Positions 5,908 through 7,238 of a stretch of 7,238 bases of DNA are shown one piece after another; within the stretch, counting starts at the first letter, position 1; each line of letters starts with the position of its first letter. The notes below the pieces were generated by a model, which saw only the letters and a program-made list of their open reading frames with translations, was not told the origin of the DNA and ran no database searches. The position numbers were made by a program, and so were the translations under genes. The stretch is from positions 1 to 7,238 of the forward strand of contig JAUMXJ010000054.1 in the NCBI GenBank assembly GCA_030529205.1. The letters are read 5' to 3'. This DNA comes from Bacillota bacterium (GTDB lineage Bacteria > Bacillota > Clostridia > Peptostreptococcales > Acidaminobacteraceae).

Positions 5908-7238
5908 ATGAATCAAGACAATAAAAGAGTGGCAATGCTTACCCTCGGGTGTAAGACAAACATAGTCGAATCCGATGCCATTATCGGAGCACTTGCGGAT
6001 GCCGGCTGTACAATCGTGGATTTTGACGATCCTGCGGACTACTACATCGTCAATACCTGCACCGTCACCCATGTAAGTGACAGAAAATCAAGACAAATGC
6101 TCAGAAGGGCAAAGAAACACGCTCCCGATGCAAAGCTCATCTGCATGGGGTGTTTTTCGCAACTTCACAAAGAAGAAGCACTTGCGACCGGAGCAGACCT
6201 CGTTTTGGGAAACGGAAACAAGAACCTGGTTATCGACTACATCCTGAATGACGAATTGGTGATCAATGAGAATGTCACGGAAAATGTCGCGGAAGATTCC
6301 GGAGCTTTGCATACCGCACCGTTTCCGATTTTAACCATCACGCCGCCTTCTTCAGATGACAGCCGACTGATTGTGCTGGATGATCTCACGGAATTTGAGG
6401 AAATTCCCGAATATACGGTGGCACCGCATACACGCTCCTTTATCAAAATACAGGACGGATGCGACCGCTACTGTACCTACTGCATTATTCCTTATGCACG
6501 CGGAAAAATCAGAAGCAGAGATCTGGGTCATATCAAGGATGAAGTGGAGCGGCTGGTTCGCAGCGGATACTCCGAGTTTGTTCTCACCGGGATTCACCTT
6601 GCGTCTTACGGAAAAGAAAAGAAGGACAGGCAAATCACTTTATTGGATGTCGTCGAGGCGGTGAATCAAATTGAAGGTGTCAGGAGGATTCGTCTCGGGT
6701 CTTTGGAGCCGTACTTTATCGACGATGAGTTTGTCAGAAGAATCGGTGCATGCAGTAAAGTGTGCGATCATTTTCACCTCTCGCTGCAGAGCGGATCCGA
6801 CAAAGTATTGAGATTGATGAACCGAAGATATACCGCAGAGGATTTTTATCGTGCCTGCTGCAGACTGCGGGAAATGTACGACAATCCTTCCATTACGACG
6901 GATATTATTGTGGGATTTCCGGGCGAAGAGGAGGATGATTTTGTTGATACCATGAGGCTTGTCGAGAAAGTTCGTTTTTCCGATATTCATATATTTCCAT
7001 ATTCCGAGCGCAAAGGAACTCCCGCCGTGAAATTCAAGGGAAAAGTCGACGAACGGATTAAAAAGCGAAGAGCCGCGGAGTTGGAGGCGCTTCGCAAACG
7101 TCTGAGCGAGGAGTATTTGAAGCAATATGCAAACAAAACCTTGGAGGTTCTCATCGAAGAAATTGCAGACGGGGAAGCAAGGGGATACAGTTCCAATTAC
7201 ATCTATGTCAGCTTCCCGGCGGATGATCGCCAAGTCGG
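5908..7238 (+). CDS. mtaB: MtaB (YqeV-type) tRNA t6A37 methylthiotransferase, 3' end beyond window
   Basis: MtaB is a radical-SAM enzyme with two 4Fe-4S clusters that converts t6A37 to ms2t6A in tRNAs reading ANN codons. The frame is open from ATG 5908 to the right edge, giving 443 residues with no stop. The N-terminal UPF0004 domain has cluster ligands C15 (TLGCKTN), C51 (VNTCTVT) and C82 (CMGC). The radical-SAM motif is C185-x3-C189-x2-C192 in GCDRYCTYCIIPYARGKIRSR-like context, closer to MtaB (CTYCIIPxARG) than to MiaB. LTGIHLASYG, SLQSGSDKVLRLMNRRY, DIIVGFPGE and HIFPYSERKGTPA follow, and a TRAM domain begins at about LEVLIEE near the edge. AGGA (5900-5903) lies 4 nt before the ATG, which overlaps the rsmE end by 17 nt in another frame. 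Residues about 121-155 look like extra sequence compared with B. subtilis YqeV as I recall it. A later in-frame ATG at 5935 is too close to C15 to be attractive. Confidence 0.94.
   Translation, partial: MNQDNKRVAMLTLGCKTNIVESDAIIGALADAGCTIVDFDDPADYYIVNTCTVTHVSDRKSRQMLRRAKKHAPDAKLICMGCFSQLHKEEALATGADLVLGNGNKNLVIDYILNDELVINENVTENVAEDSGALHTAPFPILTITPPSSDDSRLIVLDDLTEFEEIPEYTVAPHTRSFIKIQDGCDRYCTYCIIPYARGKIRSRDLGHIKDEVERLVRSGYSEFVLTGIHLASYGKEKKDRQITLLDVVEAVNQIEGVRRIRLGSLEPYFIDDEFVRRIGACSKVCDHFHLSLQSGSDKVLRLMNRRYTAEDFYRACCRLREMYDNPSITTDIIVGFPGEEEDDFVDTMRLVEKVRFSDIHIFPYSERKGTPAVKFKGKVDERIKKRRAAELEALRKRLSEEYLKQYANKTLEVLIEEIADGEARGYSSNYIYVSFPADDRQV

Larger units (their letters stand above)
5136..5924 (+). 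pseudogene. rsmE: RsmE 16S rRNA (m3U1498) methyltransferase, interrupted by in-frame TAG
   Basis: RsmE N3-methylates U1498 of 16S rRNA. Two stretches in the same frame match one RsmE: codons 1-176 (5136-5663) and 178-262 (5667-5921), separated only by TAG at codon 177; the final stop is TAA 5922-5924. The start is ATG 5136, 5 nt after GAGGA, giving the family-like MHRL opening. The first part holds the PUA-like domain (about 1-70) and the start of the SPOUT fold (QAKSKAAKHEFAAQKAVEIG, then KIAAEAALQS). The second part holds the SAM-binding knot: IIGSEGGFSEREV (202-214) and SLGERVLRTETA (226-237). The total of about 262 codons is close to the family norm, so nothing else is missing. The sequence around the stop reads LFFY-stop-N where homologues commonly have Tyr-Glu, so GAG to TAG is the simplest explanation. 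Terminated at TAG, the 176-residue product lacks its cofactor site. A sequencing error, a recent nonsense mutation or suppression cannot be told apart here. Automatic callers may list 5136-5666 alone. Confidence 0.88.

Noticed and set aside
5712..5924. Independent small gene starting at TTG 5712.
   Set aside because: It is the C-terminal knot of RsmE in the same frame, with no ribosome binding site of its own.
1..7238. CIRCE operator (TTAGCACTC-N9-GAGTGCTAA) within the window.
   Set aside because: I found no match; single GCACTC strings lack the partner arm. The operator is expected upstream of hrcA, beyond the left edge.
1..7238. Global reassignment of UAG to an amino acid.
   Set aside because: hrcA and grpE both end at TAG exactly where their families end, so UAG behaves as a normal stop in this operon.

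Overview
The window is one gene-dense stretch of a bacterial chromosome. Every gene is on the + strand and the order is hrcA (3' part) - grpE - dnaK - dnaJ - prmA - rsmE - mtaB (5' part). This is the classic heat-shock (class I, HrcA-controlled) operon of Firmicutes, with the translation-related genes that commonly follow it in Clostridia and relatives. Three things point to a Firmicute, most likely a clostridial-type anaerobe of middling GC. The gene order is one. The second is that DnaK lacks the insertion of about two dozen residues found near the N-terminus of Gram-negative DnaK. The third is the presence of an MtaB/YqeV-type methylthiotransferase. I cannot name the genus from sequence alone.

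Layout. Bases 1-479 encode the C-terminal part of the repressor HrcA; its promoter and CIRCE operator would lie upstream, outside the window. grpE (495-1100) follows after 15 nt. A 100-nt spacer with a GC-rich hairpin precedes dnaK (1201-3030). dnaJ (3036-4178) starts 5 nt after dnaK with no clear Shine-Dalgarno sequence, and prmA (4181-5095) starts 2 nt after dnaJ. After 40 nt comes rsmE (5136-5924), which is broken by an in-frame TAG at 5664-5666. mtaB starts at 5908, overlaps the end of rsmE by 17 nt, and runs off the right edge. No spacer exceeds 100 nt, and I see no tRNA, rRNA, CRISPR array, insertion sequence, attachment site or convincing internal promoter or terminator.

How the genes work together. 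HrcA represses the operon. GrpE, DnaK and DnaJ form the Hsp70 folding cycle: DnaJ delivers substrate and stimulates ATP hydrolysis, and GrpE exchanges nucleotide. PrmA methylates ribosomal protein L11, RsmE methylates U1498 of 16S rRNA, and MtaB makes the 2-methylthio modification of t6A37 in tRNA, so the distal half serves ribosome and tRNA modification.

The window is mostly ordinary housekeeping DNA, and I found no new biological system. The points worth a second look are the in-frame UAG that removes the catalytic knot of RsmE, long perfect inverted repeats inside dnaJ (12 bp) and prmA (11 bp), a small cysteine cluster in the GrpE tail, and an extra acidic/proline-containing stretch in MtaB.
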